Translations under genes and position numbers: made by a program
In this document: positions 8,170 to 16,697 of the stretch, piece after piece
How the letters are laid out: each line of letters starts with the position of its first letter
Numbering within the stretch: position 1 is the first letter of the stretch
NCBI GenBank assembly: GCA_964540515.1
Contig: CAZIMS010000013.1
Span: 1 to 48,011, forward strand
Direction: 5' to 3'
DNA length: 48,011 nt
Source: JAOAGA01 sp964540515
GTDB lineage: Bacteria > CALINM01
Notes under the pieces: model-generated
What the model saw: the letters and a program-made list of their open reading frames with translations, nothing else
Database searches by the model: none
What the model was told of the DNA's origin: nothing

Positions 8170-10962
8170 TTATCTCCAACAGGTGTCTAAGAAAGGACAA
8201 TTTTTACAATCCTCGAGGTTGTCTGTAGGGCTAAACTCATTTTTGCTAATTATCTCCGAGATAAGTTTTGTTATAATGGCGTCTATAAATTTAAAATTAT
8301 TTTTCTCTTCTTCCACATCTTTAAAAAGTTTAATTTCAAGTTTTGAAAGATCTTTTTTTTCCAAAAGAAGGTAACTGGCATTTACTGGATTATGACCATA
8401 ATCAATCTTGTTTAATAAGAAAATATAAAACATCAGTTGAATGCTTTTTAAACTTTTTTTCCACTCCTCCCTCTTGTCAAAATCAAAGATGTTCCACCTT
8501 GTTTTATAATAATTTTCATTTGAGGCTTTTTTGTAATCAACTATAAATACCTTATCATCCCTTATCTCAACTCTATCAATCATCCCTTTTAATTTAATAT
8601 TGCCAATATCTTCTATGTAAGTTTCTGTATTTTTTTCTAACTCCAGATCTAATATCTCAATATTTTGGGCATTAACAATTTTCTTATAATCTTTTATTAA
8701 CTCTCCTAATTTTTTTTGTATCTGATATTTAAGAATCAATATTTTACCATTTATATCTCGACCAAATTTTTCTGATAGAACCTTATCTATTACATTTTTG
8801 AGCTTACCTTCCTCATAGTCAATCTTCCTGTCATCAAAATAAATCTTTAAAATCTCATGAATTATATTGCCTACATCAACCCCACCTAACTCTTCTTTGA
8901 TCTCTTCTGTTTCGTCAGGAAGTATAACGTACCTATAATAAAACTTGAGAGGACAGTTTAGGTAGATATCAATCTTTGTAGCTGAAAAAGTAATCTCTTT
9001 AAGATATTTTTTTATACTATCGGTCTTTTTTATTTCCTGTGGTTTATAGGAAGATAGGTTCACTGAATAGTAGATAGGCCTAACAAAGCTCTTGTCTAAA
9101 TCTCTCTGTTCTTTTTGCTTCTCCCAGATTATTTTTTCTACAAACCTGCTTTTCTCTCTATTGCCGTTCTCTAAATAAAACATTGATACCTTTTTAGCAC
9201 CGGCAATGATATTGCCCAAATAATACTCAAAAAGTATATCTTTTTCTATATAAGTAGGAACCCCTAATCTTTTTCTAACATCAAAAGGAAGCAACTCATC
9301 CTCTCTCTCTGAGTTAGGGATAATCCCTTCATTTACATCCAAAATATAGACGTTGTCAAACTTCAAGTTACGGGATTCTAAAAATCCCAATACTTGAATA
9401 TCCTTTATTGGTGTCCCCTTAAAGGGGACGCTATAGAGGCTTATAAACTTCTCGAAAAAATCAAAGTAGTCAGAAATCTTTTCAAACTTCTCCGTAGCAA
9501 GTAGAGAATGCTTAAGATCTGTTAAGGCATTATACATAGCTTCGCAATAGGGGAAAAAGAGGATATGATTTTTCGCGGTGGTTTTTTCATATACAAATTT
9601 AATTAAATCTTTCAGTTTCTCTGCAAAATCTCTTATATTTTTAACTTCAAGAAACTTATTAATGGTATTTTGGTTAACAAACTCCAAAAAAGTTTTTATA
9701 TCCAAAGTATTTAGGTCTCCCCCAATTATATCTTGAATAGTTTTACAAATGTCTTCATTTTCGAGTTCTTTCAAATCTTTATAAAGGATGTATACTTCTC
9801 TCATTAAGATCTCTTCTAAGGTATGAAAGATAACCCTCGAATTCTCAGCAGAGCTTTTATAGATTATATTTTTTGTATAGGGGTGAAAGAGAAAATTCAA
9901 ATAGTCTGGTACATATATCTTCCCATATTTCATTGTTTTATAAAGGGATGAAAGATGCTTGATAAAAGAGAAGAGGGGCGTTCTAACAAGAGGATATCCT
10001 ATAGACACATTATAGTCTTCATTAAGATTAAGATTTAAGCTATTAATTAATGGTATTAATGGTTCGGCTGTAGGAAGGATAATTAAGAAGGTTTCTTCTC
10101 CCCTTTTTTCTTTTAAATTATTTTCTAATAAACTTGCAACATGAAAAACCTCAGAGTGACTATCAGGACACTCGTATAGCTCAATCTTACTAATATCAAA
10201 AGCTGCAGGCTTATATATCTTCTTCAATGCATAATTTTCTGCCGACTCACCTTGAAAAAGAAAGATTGCTTTATCATTGTTTTTAAACTTTTCAAAGATT
10301 TTTCTTTCACACTCCGTTAAGGCAAAGAAGCCTACAAAAATCACCCTTTCGAATTGTTTTAGAGTTATGTCACTTTCAGAAACCTTCTTATATCTTAAAG
10401 AGCGAGTAGAAAGCTTATTTTTCTCAATTTTTTCATAAAAACTGCTGTATATCTTAGAAAGTCTTTGAGAGTTTTTATAGACAAGATCTTGTAATTTTTT
10501 CTCTTCTTCTCCCTTTGAGTATTCTTTTACAATTTCTAACCAAAAATCTTCTTTTTTTAATGCCTCTTTACTAACAGACTCAACAAGCATCTCTTCTAAA
10601 GTTGAGAAAATTTTTAGCCCCAGTGGAATAAAATAATTTATATTATCTATAGCAAAATCACTGTTTTTTTCTTCTTCTAATAGGTCTTTTATTATTTTAC
10701 AACCAGAAAGAGGGTCTATTTTTCTATCAAAGCAGCCCAGCTCCTTCTCATAGCAATAATCGATAAACTCATCAATAGATAAAATGATTGGTGATATAAA
10801 AGGGTTTTTTACATCTTTTCTAATCCTATCAATGAGAAAATAAGATGGTCTTTTACCAGGAAAGATAACAATATTTTTTGAAAAATCTATTTCTTCCCTA
10901 ATAAGATGCTTTATTACAGCATCAAAAATATCATCCCCTTCTCTTACACTATGAACATTCAT
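8170..10962 (-). CDS. AddB-like subunit of an ATP-dependent exonuclease (PD-(D/E)XK nuclease)
   Basis: This 930-residue protein is the partner of the AddA-like helicase-nuclease encoded just upstream; such complexes resect double-strand breaks for recombination. The C-terminal third carries the nuclease: YLNCPLKFYYRYV, GNIIHEIL, and VFIVDYKKAS with the catalytic D and K. The final CKNCPFLDTC together with the Cys in YLNCP gives the four cysteines of the AddB iron-sulfur staple. The N-terminal half resembles an inactive helicase fold; I see no Walker A motif, only FPGKRPSYFL where one might be expected. The start codon lies inside the end of the upstream gene (14-bp overlap). The family is clear; whether it is orthologous to AddB or to RexB is not. 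Confidence 0.8.
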   Translation of the reverse strand: MNVHSVREGDDIFDAVIKHLIREEIDFSKNIVIFPGKRPSYFLIDRIRKDVKNPFISPIILSIDEFIDYCYEKELGCFDRKIDPLSGCKIIKDLLEEEKNSDFAIDNINYFIPLGLKIFSTLEEMLVESVSKEALKKEDFWLEIVKEYSKGEEEKKLQDLVYKNSQRLSKIYSSFYEKIEKNKLSTRSLRYKKVSESDITLKQFERVIFVGFFALTECERKIFEKFKNNDKAIFLFQGESAENYALKKIYKPAAFDISKIELYECPDSHSEVFHVASLLENNLKEKRGEETFLIILPTAEPLIPLINSLNLNLNEDYNVSIGYPLVRTPLFSFIKHLSSLYKTMKYGKIYVPDYLNFLFHPYTKNIIYKSSAENSRVIFHTLEEILMREVYILYKDLKELENEDICKTIQDIIGGDLNTLDIKTFLEFVNQNTINKFLEVKNIRDFAEKLKDLIKFVYEKTTAKNHILFFPYCEAMYNALTDLKHSLLATEKFEKISDYFDFFEKFISLYSVPFKGTPIKDIQVLGFLESRNLKFDNVYILDVNEGIIPNSEREDELLPFDVRKRLGVPTYIEKDILFEYYLGNIIAGAKKVSMFYLENGNREKSRFVEKIIWEKQKEQRDLDKSFVRPIYYSVNLSSYKPQEIKKTDSIKKYLKEITFSATKIDIYLNCPLKFYYRYVILPDETEEIKEELGGVDVGNIIHEILKIYFDDRKIDYEEGKLKNVIDKVLSEKFGRDINGKILILKYQIQKKLGELIKDYKKIVNAQNIEILDLELEKNTETYIEDIGNIKLKGMIDRVEIRDDKVFIVDYKKASNENYYKTRWNIFDFDKREEWKKSLKSIQLMFYIFLLNKIDYGHNPVNASYLLLEKKDLSKLEIKLFKDVEEEKNNFKFIDAIITKLISEIISKNEFSPTDNLEDCKNCPFLDTCWR

Positions 10963-13900
10963 AGATTTTTACAACCTTTTTAAGATCAATATAAAGTAAG
11001 CAACAAATTACCCTCTTTTTATAAATAGCTCTTAACGTTTCACCATAGCGTATTAGCTGTTCATTGTAACTCTCATCTATCTCACCAGTTTTAAAATCAA
11101 CAATTAATATCTCTTCTTCTTTAAAAATTATCCGATCTACTCTAATAACCCCATCAAGGTCTGAAAAACTCTTTTCTAACAAAACACTTTTTCTGTCAAC
11201 TTGAAAGAATGGTTTTACCTCATTGGTATTTAAAAAGTCTTCTATTATTTTAGTTTCTTTTTCTACATCACATTCTGGAAAATTAATATGATATTTCTGT
11301 GCAATCTCTTTAAGTTGGGTCAAATCATCTAAAGTGTATATCTCCGAGAGAATAGCATGTATATACTCGCCACGCTTAATCTCATCTAAATTGAGAGTTG
11401 AATTAAAAGTCTCCTCAATATAGAATTTTCCTGATAAATTTAAAGAAATATTGATACCTTCATCACTCTTTTTATCTATAATTCTGTGTTTAGTCTTTTT
11501 TCCCCACTCCCCAGTAATAATTAAATCTACTGGAAAACTCACCCTTTTATCTGTCTCTTCGCTTTTAACTCTACTCACACCAATTACGTACAGTTCATCT
11601 TCTGCTCTTGTAAGCCCCACATAAAAGCTATTTAGATCATTAATCATCTGCCTTTTCTTTATTACAGCATATTTATCTTCTAACCCAACATATTTGCTAT
11701 TAATTTTCATAATGGTGATACCCTTTTTGTCTTCATAAATCTTTAGGCTATCAGAAATACTTTTTTGTTCGTAGACAACATAAATCACTACTTTTGCTGA
11801 CAGACCCTTTGCTTTATGAACTGTCATTAGTTTAATTCCATTATAATTTTCTGGGATTGGTATCTCAAAAATCTGGGAGGACTCATAGTCATGTTCTTCT
11901 TTGCTCTCAAAAAAATCTAAAAACTCTTTTAGCGAGTTCTTTCCCTTTCCTTCAAGATCCTTAACTATCTCAAGAAGCTTCGCTATGGCACCACCTTCTA
12001 GTTTAAAATTTTCCTCAATCTTTAATATGTTTATCAAGGAGATTAAAAGCTCGTATAAAGGCAGATATCCAACATACTTAAAAGGTTTGTTAAAATATTT
12101 ATTCCACAACTCACTGCATTCTTTTTGAAACTCTTTGTAAAGAAACTTTATATCTCTTTTTTCAAGGATAAACTTCTCTATCGAACTCCTGTCTGCAAGT
12201 TTTTCAAAAATTTCCCCTAAAAGAAATATGGAGAGGGATAAATTATCCTTAGGATTATCTAAAAATCTGAGAAGATGAATTATCTCTTTTACTACTTTCC
12301 TTTCTCTAATATCTAAACTACTATAAGAGATAAAGGGTATGTTTTTCTGATTTAACCAGGAGGATATCTCAACAATGTTTTTATTCTTGTTTGCAAGAAT
12401 TGTTATATCACTCTCTTTATAACCCCTATCTTTACAGTCTTTTATAATGTCAAACAACTCTTTTTTCTCTTTAATATCTTCATCATCTATGTTATTAAAA
12501 ACTATCTTTGCTTTAACATAGCCAGTCTCTGTTTTTAAAACATCAACCTTCCAGTCATCAAAAAGTCCGCTATCTCCGTAATCATTATAATCACTGTTAT
12601 TTTTGGCTTTATCAAATACTTCCTTCACATAAGTAAGTATATACTCTCCAGATCTATAATTTTTCTGCAACACCCTGCTTTCACGGTGTGATACACTAAG
12701 GAAAGTTCCATTATCTTTACACAAACCTTTCATAATTCTATAATCCGTATCTCTAAAACCATATATTGCCTGCTTGGTATCCCCAACTACATAGAGACTC
12801 CCAGAACTAGCAAGAGAGTTTTCTATGAGAATCTTCAAGTTTTCCCATTGTATTGGTGAGGTATCTTGAAACTCATCTATAAAATAGTGATACAACTTCC
12901 CTCCCAGATACATATAAATTTCAGGGATATTATTTTCATTTAAGTTTTGTAGAATAATGTGTGGGATATCTTCAATGAATATAATTTCTTCGCTTCTTTT
13001 GATGTAATCAATTTTTTCTCCAAAAGATCTCAACACTTTTATATAAGGGTAAAAATAGTTTACAGAATAGATATTTAAAGCCTCCTGTCTTTTCGATTTT
13101 AAAAGTTCCCAATACTCATCTATTTTTTTAACCCATGCACCATTTAAATTCTTATATTTTGCTTTAACAGGCTCAGTTTTTTCCCCTCTTGTAAAAAAAA
13201 CCTCAAAGTTATTATTCTCGATATCGGAAATCATTTTTAGAAGACCATTTTGATTTAAAAACTCTGCCAATCCATTATTATCAATATATTCCTTTATCTC
13301 TTTTGCTAACTCTTGAATATTTTTTTTACATATAGACCACTCTTGACTTTTATCTGTATTTGTAAAACCTAAAGGAAAATGCCTTTCCTTTACATAGAGA
13401 TTCTTTACATAATTGAAAATCTTTTCATAGGGGGTAAAGCTAAAGGTGTCCTCATTGTTGTTTATAAGCTCGATAACCTGAAATAACTCATTATGCTTAT
13501 CCTTAATCTCATCAAGATACAAATTAAATGCCTTTTCTAAGTACTCTCTATTATTTAAAAGGACCTCAAAAGTTGCTGAAAACCCAAAAGATATAGCAGA
13601 AGCTTTAAAAATTGACGTTAAGAAACTATCTATCGTTTTAATTTGGAAGTCTTTATAATTCGAAAGGATTTCATTAACTAAAAGCTCAGCTTTTTTTGAT
13701 ACTTTCCTATCATTAATCTCAAGCAAACAAAAAAAATCATCTTTATTAAGACAAAGTCCTTTAAGCCACTTAAGCACCCTTTTTTTCATCTCTTTAGAAG
13801 CATTTACTGTAAAAGTAATAGCAAGTATATTTCTAAGATTATTAAAAGGTACCTCATTACTTTCTGCCAAAAGATATCTTGCTATCCTTTTAGAAAGTTC

Positions 13901-13972
13901 GTGAGTTTTTCCCGTTCCTGCTGAGGCAGATATTACAAGTATGTGAGGAAAAGCAAAATCAGGGCTATTCAT
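10949..13972 (-). CDS. AddA-like UvrD/Rep-type helicase-nuclease
   Basis: The 1007-residue protein has a full set of superfamily 1A helicase motifs: ASAGTGKT (Walker A, 16-23), DEFQDTSPIQW (motif II), GDTKQAIYGFRDTDYRI (motif III), LMTVHKAKGLSAKVV (motif V) and FYVGLTRAEDELYV (motif VI). A C-terminal RecB-type nuclease domain follows, with YIHAILSEIY and ILIVDFKTGE. It is somewhat shorter than Bacillus AddA (about 1230 aa). With the adjacent AddB-like gene it would load recombinase onto broken ends and degrade foreign linear DNA. No clear ribosome binding site precedes its ATG, and no convincing promoter is visible in 13973-14174, which holds no other recognisable feature. Confidence 0.88.
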   Translation of the reverse strand: MNSPDFAFPHILVISASAGTGKTHELSKRIARYLLAESNEVPFNNLRNILAITFTVNASKEMKKRVLKWLKGLCLNKDDFFCLLEINDRKVSKKAELLVNEILSNYKDFQIKTIDSFLTSIFKASAISFGFSATFEVLLNNREYLEKAFNLYLDEIKDKHNELFQVIELINNNEDTFSFTPYEKIFNYVKNLYVKERHFPLGFTNTDKSQEWSICKKNIQELAKEIKEYIDNNGLAEFLNQNGLLKMISDIENNNFEVFFTRGEKTEPVKAKYKNLNGAWVKKIDEYWELLKSKRQEALNIYSVNYFYPYIKVLRSFGEKIDYIKRSEEIIFIEDIPHIILQNLNENNIPEIYMYLGGKLYHYFIDEFQDTSPIQWENLKILIENSLASSGSLYVVGDTKQAIYGFRDTDYRIMKGLCKDNGTFLSVSHRESRVLQKNYRSGEYILTYVKEVFDKAKNNSDYNDYGDSGLFDDWKVDVLKTETGYVKAKIVFNNIDDEDIKEKKELFDIIKDCKDRGYKESDITILANKNKNIVEISSWLNQKNIPFISYSSLDIRERKVVKEIIHLLRFLDNPKDNLSLSIFLLGEIFEKLADRSSIEKFILEKRDIKFLYKEFQKECSELWNKYFNKPFKYVGYLPLYELLISLINILKIEENFKLEGGAIAKLLEIVKDLEGKGKNSLKEFLDFFESKEEHDYESSQIFEIPIPENYNGIKLMTVHKAKGLSAKVVIYVVYEQKSISDSLKIYEDKKGITIMKINSKYVGLEDKYAVIKKRQMINDLNSFYVGLTRAEDELYVIGVSRVKSEETDKRVSFPVDLIITGEWGKKTKHRIIDKKSDEGINISLNLSGKFYIEETFNSTLNLDEIKRGEYIHAILSEIYTLDDLTQLKEIAQKYHINFPECDVEKETKIIEDFLNTNEVKPFFQVDRKSVLLEKSFSDLDGVIRVDRIIFKEEEILIVDFKTGEIDESYNEQLIRYGETLRAIYKKRVICCLLYIDLKKVVKIYECS

Positions 13973-14174
13973 TTTAAAGGCACATATCTATGAATATTAA
14001 TAAAATACAACATTAAACAAATAAATAGCTACAAAAAATTATTCATAATTTGTTATGTAGCTAAACCAATGAGTTTTATTTACATCTGATATTAGACAAT
14101 TGACGATAGGGACAATGAAAAGCAACTTAAATAGAAAGTAACTAAATATGGTGGTTTTGGATTGACAAAACACA

Positions 14175-14209
14175 TAAAAAAGGAGCAGTTATATCCGCTC
14201 CTTTTTTTA
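14175..14209. terminator. Bidirectional rho-independent terminator downstream of folD
   Basis: The stem AGGAGC/GCTCCT (14181-14186 with 14197-14202) is flanked by an A-run on the left and a T-run on the right, so it works in either direction. On the minus strand it closes the folD transcript and separates it from the addA-like gene. Confidence 0.8.
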
Positions 14210-14227
14210 TATTAAAAAATCAGGTTC

Positions 14228-15109
14228 TTACTCGACTGTTAATTTAGCTGCTTTCAGTGTATTGAGCATAAGCATCGTTATTGTCATTGGCCCTACTCCA
14301 CCAGGAACAGGTGTGATTAAGCTTGCCTTTTCCTTTATGGCATCAAAATCAACATCTCCGCATAGCTTTGCCTTTCCTTCGGGGGTGGTTCCTATTCTAT
14401 TCACTCCAACATCAATTACAACAGCTCCTTCCTTCACCATATCCGCAGTAATCGCTTTTGGTTTGCCTGCAGCTACAATAAGTATATCGGCTCTTTTTGT
14501 ATGAAATGCGATATCTCTTGAACCTGTATGACATATTGTTACTGTGGCATTGGCACCTGGTGCCTTCTGAAGCAGCATATTTGCGATGGGTTTCCCGACA
14601 ATATTGCTTCTTCCAACAACTACAACCTCGGCACCATCAACCTTAACGCCACTTCTTACCAGCATCTGCTGAATTCCATAGGGAGTACAAGGATAAAATC
14701 TAGCCTCTCCTATAACCAAACGTCCCACATTAACTGGATGAAATGCATCAACGTCCTTATCGGGATTTATTGCGTAGAGAACTTTGTTCTCATTTACATG
14801 TTTAGGCAAAGGTAACTGGATAAGAATACCGTGAATTTTTGGGTCTTTGTTATACTTGTCTATAAGACTTAGTAAGGCTGCTTCTGAAATATCATCAGGC
14901 TGATCATCTTGTACTGAATAGTACCCTAACTCTTTTGCAGTTTTTTGCTTTGCAGTAACATAACTTACCGATGCAGGATTTTTTCCCACAAGAATTGTCA
15001 CAAGCCCTGGCGTAATCCCATGTTTTTCTTGGAGTGCCTTTACTTCTACTTTAATTTCTTCTCTGATCTGTGCTGCGATCTCTGTTCCACTAATTATTTT
15101 CGCTGCCAT
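14228..15109 (-). CDS. folD: Bifunctional methylene-tetrahydrofolate dehydrogenase/cyclohydrolase FolD
   Basis: FolD interconverts 5,10-methylene-THF and 10-formyl-THF in one-carbon metabolism. The 293-residue protein has the substrate-site segment SYVTAKQKTAKELG with the catalytic Lys, GILIQLPLPKH, the nucleotide-binding VVVVGRSNIVGKPIANMLL and the closing signature PVPGGVGPMTITML. It is monocistronic with its own terminator. The start is preceded by an unusual run of seven G. Base composition of sampled lines is about 43-47% G+C against roughly 35% or less around it, and it sits next to an insertion-sequence remnant, so horizontal acquisition is possible. Confidence 0.96.
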   Translation of the reverse strand: MAAKIISGTEIAAQIREEIKVEVKALQEKHGITPGLVTILVGKNPASVSYVTAKQKTAKELGYYSVQDDQPDDISEAALLSLIDKYNKDPKIHGILIQLPLPKHVNENKVLYAINPDKDVDAFHPVNVGRLVIGEARFYPCTPYGIQQMLVRSGVKVDGAEVVVVGRSNIVGKPIANMLLQKAPGANATVTICHTGSRDIAFHTKRADILIVAAGKPKAITADMVKEGAVVIDVGVNRIGTTPEGKAKLCGDVDFDAIKEKASLITPVPGGVGPMTITMLMLNTLKAAKLTVE

Positions 15110-15144
15110 AAACCCCCCCTAATTTTTTAGTTAATTTTAACATA

Positions 15145-15175
15145 ATTAAAAACCATAAATTTAACTTAAAGTCAA
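15145..15175 (-). promoter_or_regulatory. Weak candidate promoter of folD
   Basis: TTGACT (15170-15175, minus strand) is followed after 19 bp by TTTAAT (15145-15150). Spacing is long, so this is only a candidate. Confidence 0.25.
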
Positions 15176-15286
15176 TATTTTTTTTACCTTCAGTCAACAA
15201 CAATTAGAAATATCCTATTTTTATCAAGAATTAACTAACACGGATTATTTTTACTACTCAAAAATTTTTTGTACTCCACAAAAGAT

Positions 15287-15608
15287 AATGTCCTAAATGC
15301 CACAAATAGAAATGTCCTAAAATAAAAACGGTAAAATGTCCTCTTTTTGTAAAAAAAGGGGGGTTAATGCAGCGAACGGACATAATATATGGGCATAAGG
15401 GAATTGAAAAAGGCAAAAGTTATACACTGATTAGGGAAATACTATCAAGGAACATAAAAGAAAAACAGCCGGAAGAAAAACAAAAAACTTGCAAAGGAAA
15501 GAAGAAATATATTCCTCCAAAAGACCACCCTTGGAGAAATAAACTTTATTCTAAAATAGGACATTTCTAAATGTGTAAAAGGCGGACATTTCTATTTGTG
15601 GTTGACAC
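15287..15608. mobile_element. Shrunken insertion-sequence remnant (ISNCY/IS1202-like) with inverted ends
   Basis: A perfect 18-bp inverted repeat, CCACAAATAGAAATGTCC, is at 15300-15317 and, reversed, at 15584-15601. The core octamer AATGTCCT occurs three times on the left (15287, 15311, 15335) and its complement twice on the right (15558-15565, and as CGGACATT at 15583-15590), the layout of multiple transposase-binding sites in the element ends. Inside is only a short open frame whose last part resembles a transposase C-terminus. The whole unit is about 320 bp, too small to be autonomous. Family assignment is from memory of the C-terminal motif and needs an ISfinder comparison. The remaining sequence between 15110 and 15686 shows no other gene. 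Confidence 0.65.
15367..15570 (+). pseudogene. Transposase remnant (C-terminal fragment)
   Basis: An open frame of 67 codons ends with KKKYIPPKDHPWRNKL followed by YSKIGHF and a stop inside the right-end repeat. A terminal 'YIPP.DHPWR' signature is, as I recall, the C-terminus of ISNCY-type integrase-fold transposases. The N-terminal part is Lys-rich and shows no helix-turn-helix or DDE catalytic core, so most of the transposase is deleted. It is not expected to be functional, although it begins after a G-rich ribosome-binding-like run. Confidence 0.55.
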
Positions 15609-15623
15609 AAAAAATAAAAACTC

Positions 15624-15652
15624 TTGACAAGATATTTAATAATATTTAACCT
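15624..15652 (+). promoter_or_regulatory. Candidate promoter of the tetraheme cytochrome gene
   Basis: TTGACA at 15624-15629 lies just outside the insertion remnant, and another TTGACA is at 15602-15607 touching its right end. The hexamer at 17-bp spacing is TAACCT, a poor -10, so only the -35 element is convincing. Confidence 0.3.
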
Positions 15653-15686
15653 TTTTAAAAATAAAAAAATAAGGAGGTGAAAAAAG

Positions 15687-16202
15687 ATGAAAAAAGTTTT
15701 ATTTATTTCCTTTTCTATTATGTTCGTTCTTTTTGTTGCAAACTTAACCTTTGCTTATGGACCTCATGACGAGAACTGTGTGGAGTGCCATAGCATCCAC
15801 CAAGCAAAAGGAGAGAGCTTGCCTGCTGTCTACAACACAACAGAAAAATATACAACAGGTGAGGCTCTAAAAGGTGTAGATGCCTTCTGTTTAGGGTGCC
15901 ACAATAAAAACACAGGAATTATGCCAATTGAGATCCACAAAACTCATCCAGTAGGTGTTGCTCCTAAAAAGGCAAAAGTACCTGCTGATTACTTAAGAAA
16001 AGGATCCTTCGTTTGTGTAAGCTGTCATGATCCACATCCATCAAACCCAAACTACAAATATCTCGTTATTGACACCAATGGGGGAAAAAACTTGGGGAAA
16101 TTCTGTGGTTTCTGTCATCCTGCACAGGCATCACCTGCTGAATCTCCAAAGCCAGCACCAGCTACAGCTCCTGCACCAGCAACAGCACCTAAGAAGAAAT
16201 AA
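15687..16202 (+). CDS. Periplasmic tetraheme c-type cytochrome
   Basis: The 171-residue protein begins with a Sec signal peptide (hydrophobic core to about residue 23, cleavage after TFA). Four haem c motifs follow: CVECH (31-35), CLGCH (68-72), CVSCH (110-114) and CGFCH (140-144), so a four-haem periplasmic electron carrier is expected. Extra His residues (HKTHP, DPHP) could be distal ligands, and CVSCHDPHPSNP resembles cytochromes of the c3/doubled-CXXCH type. The last 25 residues are Pro/Ala repeats ending KKK. An excellent ribosome binding site AAGGAGGTGA (15671-15680) stands 6 bases before the ATG. It is monocistronic and ends at a strong terminator. Its redox partner is unknown. Confidence 0.88.
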   Translation: MKKVLFISFSIMFVLFVANLTFAYGPHDENCVECHSIHQAKGESLPAVYNTTEKYTTGEALKGVDAFCLGCHNKNTGIMPIEIHKTHPVGVAPKKAKVPADYLRKGSFVCVSCHDPHPSNPNYKYLVIDTNGGKNLGKFCGFCHPAQASPAESPKPAPATAPAPATAPKKK

Positions 16203-16209
16203 CTTTATA

Positions 16210-16238
16210 AAAAAGCCCGGTCATTCCGGGCTTTTTTT
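16210..16238. terminator. Bidirectional terminator between the cytochrome gene and the Mut7-C gene
   Basis: The stem GCCCGG/CCGGGC (16215-16220 with 16226-16231) is extended by flanking A and T runs, so it serves both convergent transcripts. The stop codon of the minus-strand gene (16221-16223) lies in its loop. Confidence 0.88.
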
Positions 16239-16697
16239 CTCAATGATTGCTTCAATCTTTTTTAGGATTTTTTCTTGATGCGTACCTTTCCAGTAATATT
16301 TTTGGCAACCTGAACAATATCTAAAGGTTGAATATTTATCAAAAATATAAGGTGGTACTTTCTCCACAGCTGCCTCTTTAGAAACCTCCTTTATTTCTGA
16401 ATTACAAATATTACATCTTGAGAACAAAAGGTCTTTATCTATTGTGAGACGTAGCTCCTTAATAACCTGTAATATCTGTTCGTAAATATAACAGCTTTTT
16501 ATTAAGATAGACTTATTTTCGCCTAAACTTTTTTGTAAATCTCTATCACAAGTAAGAACTATTCTTTTTTGGTTAGCTGCAATAAAGATTATCTCATTAT
16601 CGGTAAAGTCTGGTCTGTAGAGCGTATCAAAACCAAGAATTCTAATCCATTTGGCAAGTCTGCCAAGCATTACGTCAGCTATAAATTTATAGGTCAT
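16221..16697 (-). CDS. Mut7-C RNase domain protein (PIN-like, zinc ribbon)
   Basis: The 158-residue protein matches the Mut7-C family: FIADVMLGRLAKWIRILGFD at the start, an acidic PIN-type core with DNEIIFIAAN and VLTCDRDL, and a C-terminal zinc ribbon made of CNIC (about residues 95-98) and CSGC. Such proteins are predicted endoribonucleases from the fold and acidic residues; a substrate is not known. It begins directly after the phosphatidyltransferase gene (no gap) and ends in a terminator, so it is the last gene of the inositol operon. No functional tie to lipid synthesis is evident. Confidence 0.85.
   Translation of the reverse strand: MTYKFIADVMLGRLAKWIRILGFDTLYRPDFTDNEIIFIAANQKRIVLTCDRDLQKSLGENKSILIKSCYIYEQILQVIKELRLTIDKDLLFSRCNICNSEIKEVSKEAAVEKVPPYIFDKYSTFRYCSGCQKYYWKGTHQEKILKKIEAIIEKKSPE

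Noticed and set aside
14162..14193. TTGACA on the plus strand at 14162-14167 as a promoter
   Set aside because: The -10 position falls in the folD terminator and no plus-strand gene follows.
15287..15342. Repeated AATGTCCT taken as a CRISPR-like array
   Set aside because: Units are 8 bp, spacing is about 24 bp and they invert at the other end; they belong to insertion-element ends. No CRISPR array or cas gene is in the window.
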